Of a stretch of DNA of 64,000 nucleotides, positions 8,856-16,529 are shown piece by piece. The number at the start of each line of letters is the position of its first letter. Position 1 is the stretch's first letter. Under the pieces are notes generated by a model that saw only the letters and a list, made by a program, of their open reading frames with translations, had not been told where the DNA came from and made no database searches. The translations under genes and the position numbers were made by a program. The stretch is from Flavihumibacter soli (GTDB taxonomy: Bacteria; Bacteroidota; Bacteroidia; Sphingobacteriales; Sphingobacteriaceae). Location of the stretch: contig NZ_JAAFZB010000090.1 in NCBI RefSeq assembly GCF_010692725.1, positions 1 to 64,000 on the forward strand. Reading direction: 5' to 3'.

Positions 8856-9119
8856 ATGGAAAGGAAATTACAACGTAACACACAGGACAAAAAGCTGGCT
8901 GGCGTGTGTTCAGGTTTAGCAGAATATTTTGATATAGACGTCACTTTGGTACGCGTTGCCTTCATAATGGCGGTTCTCGCTGGATTCTCAGGGATATTAG
9001 CCTATGTCATTTTATGGATAATTGTTCCTGTGAAACCCATAATGCCGGGCAGCTATAGTAGTCACTATACCGCAGATTATAGAGTTTATAACGAAAACCC
9101 GCAGGGCACTTCCCGGTAA
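8856..9119 (+). CDS. PspC domain-containing protein
   Basis: An 87-residue protein made almost wholly of one PspC domain: KLAGVCSGLAEYFDID followed by one long transmembrane helix (VRVAFIMAVLAGFSGILAYVILWIIVP). The start at 8856 (MERKLQRN) aligns with the next paralogue; an in-frame ATG at 8796 would add 20 unrelated residues. PspC proteins sense envelope stress in enterobacteria. Here it heads a three-gene set with a longer paralogue and a LiaF-like protein, so a membrane-stress role is likely but inferred. Confidence 0.9.
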   Translation: MERKLQRNTQDKKLAGVCSGLAEYFDIDVTLVRVAFIMAVLAGFSGILAYVILWIIVPVKPIMPGSYSSHYTADYRVYNENPQGTSR

Positions 9120-9168
9120 AACAGTCTCATAAGAATCAATCAAATCAAACCATATAAAAATAACGATC

Positions 9169-9822
9169 ATGGAAAAGAAACTTCAAAGAAACGAACAAGA
9201 TAAAATGCTGGCAGGTGTGTGTGCAGGCTTAGCCGAATATTTTGATGTTGATGTTACCTGGATTCGCATAGCCTTTGTTGTTGCAACGCTTGCCGGATTC
9301 TCAGGAGTACTAGCTTATATTATCCTGTGGATAGCGGTGCCAGCAAAACCCTTTATACCAGGTGCCTATAATTCCCACCAGAGTCGCTACAGTGCTGATT
9401 ACAGGGTGTATGAAGAAAGTAAGGAGCCCTCAGCGTACAATACTTATACTGTTCCGGAACCACCGGTTCCGGCACGTAAAGCGGGCAATGGCCGTATGAT
9501 CGCTGGACTGGTCCTCGTGGCCTTTGGTGCCTTTTTTCTGCTTGACGAATTTAATGTAATTCCTTACTGGTTCGACTTTGATAAATTATGGCCGCTGATC
9601 TTCATCATCCCCGGAATTCTGATCATTTCTAAGAACGGCAGACGACCATCTTTTAATGAGGGTGCTGATATACACCCTACTGACGGCACTACGGCCGGAG
9701 CAAGCAATGCAGGTAACACCTCCAGTAGCAGCACATCCGCTATCACAACGACTTCTGCAGGTCCTGCTGATTCAACTGGTACAAGCGGAACGGAAACAGG
9801 CCATGAGGAAACCAAATTATAA
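9169..9822 (+). CDS. PspC domain protein with LiaI/LiaF-type membrane domain
   Basis: A 217-residue protein. Residues 1-60 are a PspC domain nearly identical to the upstream gene (KMLAGVCAGLAEYFDVDVTW, one TM helix). After a linker comes a second hydrophobic unit, GRMIAGLVLVAFGAFFLLDEF, then FDKLWPLIFIIPGILII, which is the LiaI-LiaF-like transmembrane domain. The C-terminal 50 residues are low-complexity Ser/Thr/Gly/Ala. The PspC half looks like a tandem duplicate; the fusion links PspC and LiaF functions in one polypeptide. Confidence 0.9.
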   Translation: MEKKLQRNEQDKMLAGVCAGLAEYFDVDVTWIRIAFVVATLAGFSGVLAYIILWIAVPAKPFIPGAYNSHQSRYSADYRVYEESKEPSAYNTYTVPEPPVPARKAGNGRMIAGLVLVAFGAFFLLDEFNVIPYWFDFDKLWPLIFIIPGILIISKNGRRPSFNEGADIHPTDGTTAGASNAGNTSSSSTSAITTTSAGPADSTGTSGTETGHEETKL

Positions 9823-9845
9823 TTTTATACTTCAATCAATTAATC

Positions 9846-10820
9846 ATGAAAACAGAGAAAGTAATCTGGGGGTTGATCCTCATCTTCATAGGAGCGGTCT
9901 TTCTGCTTAACAACTTCGGGGTAATTAACTTTTATTGGGGATCCGTATGGCGCTTCTGGCCAATCATATTCATCCTTATCGGTGCTAACATGTTATTCAG
10001 CAGGTTGAATAGTTCAACAGGAGCCATACTTTCAGTTTCTTTTACTCTTATCGCTCTGATCTTTCTGGGATATCAAGGGACCCGTGAGCCTGAACACCGT
10101 ATTGGACGCTCCTGGTTTAAATTCGATCATGATGACTGGGGCAGAGATTCACGGGATTCACGGGATTCCAAGGAAAATAGAGCTGACTGGACATCCTCAA
10201 ACACCTTTACAGAACTATATACTGCCAACATCAAAAAGGCTGAGCTGAATATAAAAGGAGGTGCCACCAGTTACAGGCTGGATGACACTACTTCTAAATT
10301 GTTTAATGCAGAGGTGAAGCGGAATTTCGGAAATTATACACTCGAAAAGACTTCAAGGGATTCGGTAGAAGTACTTACTTTCAGAATGCGGGACAAAAAG
10401 CAGAAATGGAATATGGATGAGATGGATGGTAATGAAGTTAATATCCAGTTAAATGCAAAACCGATCTGGGATATTAATGTAGAGATGGGTGCTGGCGAAA
10501 CTAATTTTGACCTTACCTCATATAAAATTGCAAACCTTGAGTTAAAGGGTGGCGCTGCTTCTTTCAAAGTAAAATTGCCTGAACCGGTCACAACAACGAA
10601 TGTGACTGTTGAAACCGGGGTAGCCGAAGTAGACATCAGAGTGCCTCAGGCATCCGCATGCCGTATTACTGTGGAGAGCGGCTTGTCATCAAAAGACTTT
10701 AGCGGATTTACAAAACAGGGCGATGGCAGCTATCAGACATCCAACTATAACACATCTGCCAAAAAGATACAGATACAGTTAAAGGGAGGCTTGTCAAGCT
10801 TTGAAGTAAGCAGGTACTAG
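9846..10820 (+). CDS. LiaF-like membrane protein with C-terminal beta-helical domain
   Basis: A 324-residue protein. The N-terminal part repeats the LiaI/LiaF membrane motif of the previous gene (VIWGLILIFIGAVFLLNNFG, then WRFWPIIFILIGANMLF) plus one more helix. From about residue 120 the protein is soluble with repeated strand motifs such as KAELNIKGGATSYRL, ANLELKGGAASFKV and IQLKGGLSSFEV. This is the toastrack-like DUF4097/LiaF C-terminal fold. It is separated from the PspC fusion by 23 nt and followed by a terminator, so it ends the operon. Role in envelope stress is inferred from family. Confidence 0.87.
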   Translation: MKTEKVIWGLILIFIGAVFLLNNFGVINFYWGSVWRFWPIIFILIGANMLFSRLNSSTGAILSVSFTLIALIFLGYQGTREPEHRIGRSWFKFDHDDWGRDSRDSRDSKENRADWTSSNTFTELYTANIKKAELNIKGGATSYRLDDTTSKLFNAEVKRNFGNYTLEKTSRDSVEVLTFRMRDKKQKWNMDEMDGNEVNIQLNAKPIWDINVEMGAGETNFDLTSYKIANLELKGGAASFKVKLPEPVTTTNVTVETGVAEVDIRVPQASACRITVESGLSSKDFSGFTKQGDGSYQTSNYNTSAKKIQIQLKGGLSSFEVSRY

Positions 10821-10845
10821 TTGTTGATCCTATCTACCTATAAAT

Positions 10846-10875
10846 AAACAGGCGGCTATGTCGCCTGTTTTTGTA
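10846..10875 (+). terminator. Intrinsic terminator after the LiaF-like gene
   Basis: AAACAGGCG and CGCCTGTTT form a 9-bp stem around a 7-nt loop, followed by a T-rich tail. It closes the PspC/LiaF operon 26 nt after the stop codon. Confidence 0.85.
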
Positions 10876-10901
10876 TTTTTAAGCCCAATCAAATCCATTG
10901 C

Positions 10902-11507
10902 ATGGCCGATTATCTGATAGTAATAAATGGTAAACCTCAAGGGCCATATCCGTTGGAACAATTGAAGGAACTGGGCCTGCAAGCCGGCTCATTTGTGAAA
11001 ACGCCCCAAATGGATGATTATAAGGAGGCGCATGAGGTGCCCGAACTGCGTGAGCTTCTGAACCTGAAGGCACGGCATGCATTGCCGCAATATTTCGCAA
11101 CACTGGATGTCCGTTTACTGGCAGTGATCATTGACCTCTTTATCATCTTTGCTGTTTTCGCTTTCATCGTATTTATTGTGATGCTTTTTTTAGCGGGTAA
11201 AGAAGCAAAAATCGCTGCCGCTGTTTCGGGGCTTGTGATCATTCCTTTGACTAAACTGATCTATGGCGCTATTATGGAAGCATCTACCAGGCAGGCAACT
11301 TACGGCAAGCTCCTGATGGGAATTAAAGTTACGGATGAAGCTGGAGAGCGCATTACTTCAGGACAGGCTTACGGGCGAAACTTTTCCAAACTGATCTGTA
11401 TTTTAACGCTTGGAGTAGGTTATTTGATCGGCTTTTTCGACAAGCGCCAGCAATGCCTGCATGATAAAATAGCAGGAACGCTTGTGATCAAGGACAGGCT
11501 GCTTTAG
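10902..11507 (+). CDS. RDD family membrane protein with N-terminal GYF_2 domain
   Basis: A 201-residue protein. Residues 1-50 (YLIVINGKPQGPYPLEQLKEL) form a GYF_2 domain, normally a peptide-binding module. From residue 65 an RDD domain follows: RLLAVIIDLFIIF contains the Arg and Asp typical of the family, with three hydrophobic helices and a conserved AYGRNFSK segment before the last helix. RDD proteins are poorly understood, some being linked to ion transport. A period-7 repeat array begins at the last base of its stop codon. Confidence 0.88.
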   Translation: MADYLIVINGKPQGPYPLEQLKELGLQAGSFVKTPQMDDYKEAHEVPELRELLNLKARHALPQYFATLDVRLLAVIIDLFIIFAVFAFIVFIVMLFLAGKEAKIAAAVSGLVIIPLTKLIYGAIMEASTRQATYGKLLMGIKVTDEAGERITSGQAYGRNFSKLICILTLGVGYLIGFFDKRQQCLHDKIAGTLVIKDRLL

Positions 11508-11553
11508 GAGCAAAGAACAAAGAACAAGGAACAAAGAACAAGGAACAAAGATT
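11507..11553 (+). repeat. Heptamer tandem array after the RDD gene
   Basis: Six to seven consecutive 7-bp units of the form AGAACAA or GGAACAA start at the G of the TAG stop at 11507 and decay into degenerate copies after about 11550. The A/G at the first position alternates between units. The period is strictly seven. Confidence 0.9.
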
Positions 11554-11593
11554 ATGGATCGTGAGTTCCTGGAAGAGAACAGGATATAAACTT

Positions 11594-11636
11594 AAAGAGC
11601 AAGAACAGAGGTAAAATTCCCTGATCCTTGCTCTTT
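11594..11636. repeat. Inverted repeat in the convergent RDD/tldE intergenic region
   Basis: AAAGAGCAAG at 11594-11603 and its exact complement at 11627-11636 form a 10-bp stem with a 23-nt loop. The right arm is also part of a degenerate period-7 array read from the tldE stop on the minus strand. It may act as a weak bidirectional terminator, but it has no good U-tract. Confidence 0.6.
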
Positions 11637-11658
11637 GTTCATTTATCCTTATTCCATT
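11617..11658 (-). repeat. Degenerate heptamer array after the first tldE copy
   Basis: Read on the minus strand from the tldE stop codon, six successive 7-nt blocks all have A in column 1, G in column 4 and A in column 5, for example AAAGAGC then AAGGATC. The array begins inside the TAA stop. It faces the heptamer array of the RDD gene in opposite orientation. Confidence 0.65.
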
Positions 11659-12991
11659 AGACGGCGTCTGATAGTGAAGAGAAGGTAAAGTCTCTGATCT
11701 TCATTGGCGGGATCAAAGCGTTTAAACCGGATTCACCGCTCACGGTACGTTCCGGTTTTCCTAAAGCTTCCAGATTGTTTAACATGATCACCGGACTTTC
11801 GTTGAAGCGGAAATTCTTGATAGGGAACTTGATCTGCCCGTTTTCGATGTAGAAAGTACCGTCACGTGTGAGACCGGTAAGAAGTACCGTCTGCGGGTCA
11901 ACAGTTCTGATATACCATAGGCGGGTTACAAGGATACCCTTTTCCGTGCTTTTAATCATTTCTTCCAGCGATGAATTGGTGCCTTCCATGATAATTGCAT
12001 CAGGGGAGGGAATCGCCTTGATGCCTTTCTTTTGAGCCCAGTACCGGCTGGCGTAAAGATTTTTGATCACACCCTTGTCGATCCACTGAACTTTCTCCTG
12101 TGAGCGGCCGTCACCACTCCAGGTGCTGGTCGGCACTTGCGCGTTAAAGGGATCTGAATAAATATTTACTCTTTCATCTACAAGCTTCTCTCCCAGCTTG
12201 GTAGCCCCTCCGGGCTTGCTCATAAAACTGCGTCCTTCATCCGCCTGGCGCGCGTCCATTCCGAAAAACATATTTTCCAGAAGGACAAGAGCAGCTGCCG
12301 GCTCCAATATCACCGTGTATTTGCCAGGTTCAATAGCTTTTGCTGTTACTGAACGCGTGGCCTTGTCTGCCGCAGTCTTGGTGGCCGACTTTACATCAAG
12401 CTGACTGAAGTCATTAAATGCCTTAGTGGCATATCCGGATCCTTTGCCATCATCCGTACGCAGGGTGACATTAAAATTTACATTGGTCGCGGTGTTATAG
12501 GCAAACAAACCTTTCGAGTTCATCATCGCCGCATAGCCGGTGCTGTTCTCAAGGAAGCCGGCAGCGGTAAGCTTATTATCCTTCGAAATCTTAAGGCTTT
12601 CCGCTACAGCGTCTGCCCTGTCTTTAGGAGTCATCGCTGCAGTGGATTGCACAAACGTTGGTGATTCTTTATACGTCTGCGGGCCCATAAAAGGAACGTA
12701 TTCCGGATTTTCCGGGGCCAGGCGCGCAAGCTCCTCAGAACGGGCTACTACCTTTTTTAATGATTCATCATCAAATTCATTGATTGTTGCGACTCCAAGT
12801 TTTTTGCCGAAGGCGGAAGAAACTACCAGGCTGTTCTGACTGATTCCGCCGCTTGTAGAAACTGAATTACGGGCATACCTGATGTTACCGTTATCAGACC
12901 CGTTTAAATTAACTTCGCATTCGTCGGCCTTAGAGTAACTCAGCACCTTCTGCATTAGTGCCTGCGTTTGTTCTTTACTTAGTATTGGCAT
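11657..12991 (-). CDS. TldE/PmbA family protein (copy 1)
   Basis: A 444-residue TldE/PmbA-type protein: the C-terminal region (TRLWYIRTVDPQTVLLTGLTRDGTFYIENG, interrupted here only by naming) and the central VEPGKYTVILEP-like segment are typical. Like other TldE subunits it lacks the HExxxH zinc motif of its TldD partners, so it is probably the non-catalytic half of a TldD/E heterodimer protease acting on unfolded or modified peptides. No signal peptide is visible. It follows the Tat-signal tldD copy 1 by 12 nt and is the last gene of the cluster. Confidence 0.9.
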   Translation of the reverse strand: MPILSKEQTQALMQKVLSYSKADECEVNLNGSDNGNIRYARNSVSTSGGISQNSLVVSSAFGKKLGVATINEFDDESLKKVVARSEELARLAPENPEYVPFMGPQTYKESPTFVQSTAAMTPKDRADAVAESLKISKDNKLTAAGFLENSTGYAAMMNSKGLFAYNTATNVNFNVTLRTDDGKGSGYATKAFNDFSQLDVKSATKTAADKATRSVTAKAIEPGKYTVILEPAAALVLLENMFFGMDARQADEGRSFMSKPGGATKLGEKLVDERVNIYSDPFNAQVPTSTWSGDGRSQEKVQWIDKGVIKNLYASRYWAQKKGIKAIPSPDAIIMEGTNSSLEEMIKSTEKGILVTRLWYIRTVDPQTVLLTGLTRDGTFYIENGQIKFPIKNFRFNESPVIMLNNLEALGKPERTVSGESGLNALIPPMKIRDFTFSSLSDAV

Positions 12992-13003
12992 GATCGGGTT
13001 GTC

Positions 13004-14638
13004 TTAAATTTTTCTTCCTGTGTTGATTACATTAATTCCGTTGAAACGGGTTGTAGACGAGCCGTGTGAAACCGAGCTGCTTTGAGATGGCTGGCCTTTT
13101 CCATCAAAAAATGATCCTCCTAAACGGTAGTCACTTTCATCACACATATCGGTGCACGCATTCCAGAATTCCTGGGTGTTGGCCTGGTATGCAACATCTT
13201 TAAGCATTCCCGCAATTTTACCATCTTTTATTTCATAGTAAAGCTGCCCGCCGAATTGGAAGTTATATCGTTGCTGGTCAATAGAGAATGATCCGTCGCC
13301 AACAATGTAAATTCCTTTTTGAACATTCTTAATGAGATCATCGATACTTTTCTTTTGCGTACCTGGTTTCAACGATACATTAGGCATACGCTGAAACTGG
13401 ACACTGCTCCAGTTATCCGCGTAACAGCATCCCTGCGATTCATTTAATCCGATAATGTGTGCCTGGTCGCGTATTGCCTGGTAATTAACCAGTGTGCCGT
13501 CTTTAATGATGTCCCAGTTTTTCGTCTTTACACCTTCATCGTCATAACCAACGGCGCCCAGTGAACCTTTCTGAGTTTTATCACCAAACAGGTTGACTAT
13601 TTTGCTGCCGAAATTGAACTTCTTGGATTCCCATTTATCGAGCGTCAGGAAACTGGTGCCTGCAAAGTTTGCCTCATAACCCAATACACGGTCTAGTTCA
13701 GTAGGATGACCAACTGATTCGTGAATAGTGAGCCATAAGTGAGAGGGATCCAATATAAGATCATATTTGCCCGGCTCCACTGATTTGGCTGTAAGCTTTT
13801 GACCTAACTGTCCGGCCGCTGCTTTCGCATCCTCAAGCATATCATACCTTCCTTTGTAGAAGGTTGTTACTCCGTTGATCTTATCTTCAGGACGAGCTTG
13901 CAAATACTCGTATCCCATGCCCATAGGCGCACTTAGGGAGTTTCGGGTTTCAAACTTACCGGTCTTTGAGTCAATTTTGGTCAGGAAAAAGGTAGGCCAT
14001 ATCCTGTGAATGTCCTGGTCGATGTAAGAACCGTCGGTAGAGGCGAAATACTTCTGCTCATTCACAAGAAACAGGATAGAATTCGCGTAATTAGCTCCGC
14101 CCTTCAATGCTGCATCGTTTACAGAGAGAAGCAAGTCTACTTTTTCTTTAACAGGTACTTCGAAAGCATTTTTTTCGATCGGTGCTTTCCAGCTTACTTC
14201 CCCATAGCCTTTTTGAGGTGCCAGTTCCACGGGGGAGGTCAGTAACCGGGAATTTTCTTTTGCGATTGCTACAGCAAGCTCGGCAGCCCTGGCGATACCA
14301 TCGTTATCCATCTTATCGGTGGCTGCGAATCCCCAGCTGCCGTTGGCAATTACGCGGACGCCCAGTCCATAAGATTCGGTATTAACAATGTTCTGCACTT
14401 TGTCTTCCCGGGTAACAACAAACTGATTCAGGTAACGGCCTATCCGCACGTCGGTATATGTGGCACCTTTTGACCTCGCCGCATTCAGCGCTACATCAGC
14501 CATGCGTTTTTTGAGCGCCGGATCAATGCTTCCCAGCATATCCGCCGGGTCGATGGTCTTGCCCCAGACCGGAATAGCAGGTAGCATGGTTGCAGCTGCA
14601 CCCATGCCGGCCAGATACATAAAATCTCTTCTTTTCAT
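13004..14638 (-). CDS. Tat-signal TldD family metallopeptidase (copy 1)
   Basis: A 544-residue TldD-type protein with the zinc motif HESVGH at residues 306-311 (HExxxH) and a later conserved QRMPNVSL segment. The N-terminus MKRRDFMYLAGMGAAA is a twin-arginine signal: a double Arg, then Phe and a hydrophobic stretch, so it should be exported folded. Cytoplasmic TldD of enterobacteria has no such signal. It pairs with the tldE copy 12 nt downstream. Two more copies with exactly the same length lie upstream. Confidence 0.9.
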   Translation of the reverse strand: MKRRDFMYLAGMGAAATMLPAIPVWGKTIDPADMLGSIDPALKKRMADVALNAARSKGATYTDVRIGRYLNQFVVTREDKVQNIVNTESYGLGVRVIANGSWGFAATDKMDNDGIARAAELAVAIAKENSRLLTSPVELAPQKGYGEVSWKAPIEKNAFEVPVKEKVDLLLSVNDAALKGGANYANSILFLVNEQKYFASTDGSYIDQDIHRIWPTFFLTKIDSKTGKFETRNSLSAPMGMGYEYLQARPEDKINGVTTFYKGRYDMLEDAKAAAGQLGQKLTAKSVEPGKYDLILDPSHLWLTIHESVGHPTELDRVLGYEANFAGTSFLTLDKWESKKFNFGSKIVNLFGDKTQKGSLGAVGYDDEGVKTKNWDIIKDGTLVNYQAIRDQAHIIGLNESQGCCYADNWSSVQFQRMPNVSLKPGTQKKSIDDLIKNVQKGIYIVGDGSFSIDQQRYNFQFGGQLYYEIKDGKIAGMLKDVAYQANTQEFWNACTDMCDESDYRLGGSFFDGKGQPSQSSSVSHGSSTTRFNGINVINTGRKI

Positions 14639-14739
14639 TTAAGGTTCGGTTGTTTGATAAATAAATATATTTAAATAAAAACCAATTAGAATTGGTACTC
14701 CACTTTGTAACCTGAGTTTTACCTCCCTAATCGGCTTAC

Positions 14740-16374
14740 TTAAATTTTTCTCGCTGTATTGATAACATTAATCCCATTGAAACGAGTAGTGGAGCATCCA
14801 TGTGATACTGCGCTTACCTGGCTTGGTTGTCCTTTTCCGTCAAAGAACGATCCGCCGACGCGGTAATCTTTCTCATCACAGATTGCGGAACATGAGTTCC
14901 AGAATTCCTGGGTGTTAGACTGGTAGGCTACTCCCTTTAGCAGGCCTCCAATTTCCCCTTTGTTGATCTCGTAGCACAGCTGTCCGCTGAACTGAAAATT
15001 GTAACGTTGCTGATCGATGGAATAAGAATTCCGGCCGAGTATGTAAATGCCTTTCTCTACATTTTTGATCATCTCATTGACACTCAATGGCGTCTTTCCC
15101 GGTTTTAAAGACACATTCGGCATTCGCTGAAACTGAACACTGCTCCAGCTGTCGGCATAGCAGCAGCCCTGGGATTCCGGCAGGTTCAAAATATGGGCCT
15201 GATCGCGTATAGTCTGGTAACTTACCAGCACGCCATCCTTAATAATATCCCAGTTCTTACACTTCACTCCCTCATCGTCGTATCCCACGGCAGCCAGGGA
15301 ATGTTTCTGGGTTTTATCAGCTTCAAAATTGACCAGCTTGCTTCCAAAGTTGAACTTCTTAGATTCCCATTTGTCCAGGGTCAGGAAGCTGGTGCCGGCA
15401 TAATTTGCCTCATAGCCCAGGACCCTGTCAAGTTCCGTAGGATGCCCGACTGATTCATGAATGGTGAGAAACAGGTTGGTTGGGTCTATTACCAGGTCAT
15501 ATTTGCCCGGCTCAACCGGTTTAGACTTAAGCTTCTCGTCCACCTGGCGAGCAGCAGTGGTCGCATCCTCAACCATATTGTAACGGTTCTTATAGAGGAT
15601 GTCCACGCTTTTGATTTCTTCTTCCTTTTTCGGGATTAAATACTCATAACCCATTCCCATCGGAGAACTGAGTGCGTTACGGGTCTCGAATTTCCCGGTC
15701 TTAGCATCGGTTTTAGTTACTGTAAAAGTCGGCCAGAGACGATGGATATCCTGGTCGATATAAGAGCCTTCCGTAGATGCAAAATACTTTTGCTCGTTTA
15801 CCAGGAAAAGCGATGAATTGACGAAGGTGGCGCCTCCCTTCAATGCAGCATCGTTTACCGCTAGTAGGAGGTCTGTTTTCTCTTTAATTGGGACCTCAAA
15901 AGCATTCTTTTCAATTGGTGATTTCCAGCTTACTTCACCATACCCTTTCTGCGGGGCTAGCCTCACAGGTTCGGTCAGTAATTTTGAATTTACCTTTGCA
16001 ATTTGTACAGCTACTCCGGCTGCCCGGGCGATGTTGTCGTCATCCAATTTATCTATTGCTGCGAAGCCCCAGCTGCCGTTTGCTATCACCCGGATGCCCA
16101 TGCCATACGATTCGGTATTACTGATATTTTCCACCTGCTTTTCACGGGTTGTAATAAACTGGTTCAGGTAACGGCCAATGCGAACATCGGCATAGGTAGC
16201 ACCTTTTGACCGGGCCGCATTCAAAGCAACATCAGCCATTCTTTTCTTTAATGCGGTATCTACGGGCATCAGGGCTTCTTCCATTGAAATATCCCGCCCA
16301 AAAACCGGTATATTCTGCAGCATGGCGGCGCCTGCGCCGATTCCCGACAGGTAGATGAAATCTCTTCTTTTCAA
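14740..16374 (-). CDS. Tat-signal TldD family metallopeptidase (copy 2)
   Basis: A 544-residue paralogue of the neighbouring tldD genes, with twin-arginine signal MKRRDFIYLSGIGAGA and zinc motif HESVGH in TIHESVGHPTELDR. Long stretches are identical to copies 1 and 3, including the region after the zinc motif (LGYEANYAGTSFLTLDKWES). It has no tldE directly downstream; the next gene is tldD copy 1. This, and the equal lengths, point to in-place duplication. The upstream 155 nt carries heptamer repeats, and a promoter there is possible. Confidence 0.9.
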   Translation of the reverse strand: MKRRDFIYLSGIGAGAAMLQNIPVFGRDISMEEALMPVDTALKKRMADVALNAARSKGATYADVRIGRYLNQFITTREKQVENISNTESYGMGIRVIANGSWGFAAIDKLDDDNIARAAGVAVQIAKVNSKLLTEPVRLAPQKGYGEVSWKSPIEKNAFEVPIKEKTDLLLAVNDAALKGGATFVNSSLFLVNEQKYFASTEGSYIDQDIHRLWPTFTVTKTDAKTGKFETRNALSSPMGMGYEYLIPKKEEEIKSVDILYKNRYNMVEDATTAARQVDEKLKSKPVEPGKYDLVIDPTNLFLTIHESVGHPTELDRVLGYEANYAGTSFLTLDKWESKKFNFGSKLVNFEADKTQKHSLAAVGYDDEGVKCKNWDIIKDGVLVSYQTIRDQAHILNLPESQGCCYADSWSSVQFQRMPNVSLKPGKTPLSVNEMIKNVEKGIYILGRNSYSIDQQRYNFQFSGQLCYEINKGEIGGLLKGVAYQSNTQEFWNSCSAICDEKDYRVGGSFFDGKGQPSQVSAVSHGCSTTRFNGINVINTARKI

Positions 16375-16390
16375 AATCTTAGTATTTAAT

Positions 16391-16418
16391 CAGCCGTCAG
16401 CTTTCAGCTATCAGCTTT
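16391..16418. repeat. Heptamer array upstream of tldD copy 2
   Basis: Four tandem 7-bp units on the plus strand, two of them CAGCTTT, the others CAGCCGT and CAGCTAT. They lie 17 nt before the tldD copy 2 start codon in the 155-nt gap between tldE copy 2 and tldD copy 2. Confidence 0.85.
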
Positions 16419-16492
16419 CCTTAAAAAATTAGGGAATATCAGCTAGCTGAAATTCCCTTTAATTATAATGCAAGTTTGCTTTACTACTCTGA

Positions 16493-16520
16493 CAGCCGAC
16501 TACTGACAGCTGTCAGCTTA
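16493..16520. repeat. Heptamer array after tldE copy 2
   Basis: Four 7-bp units on the plus strand (CAGCCGA, CTACTGA, CAGCTGT, CAGCTTA) lie 10 nt beyond the tldE copy 2 stop. Their sequence is of the same CAGCT type and orientation as the array at 16391-16418, so the gap holds two related arrays about 75 nt apart. Confidence 0.8.
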
Positions 16521-16529
16521 TCCAAAGCC

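Noticed and set aside
11507-11553. Possible CRISPR array from the regular repeats
   Set aside because: The repeats are contiguous 7-mers without spacers, and no cas genes are present in the window.
14681-14696. Inverted repeat ACCAATT/AATTGGT between tldD copies 2 and 1 as a terminator
   Set aside because: The stem is only 6-7 bp, all A/T-rich, and a 2-nt loop is too small; the T-run after it is short. It is likely chance in A/T-rich DNA.
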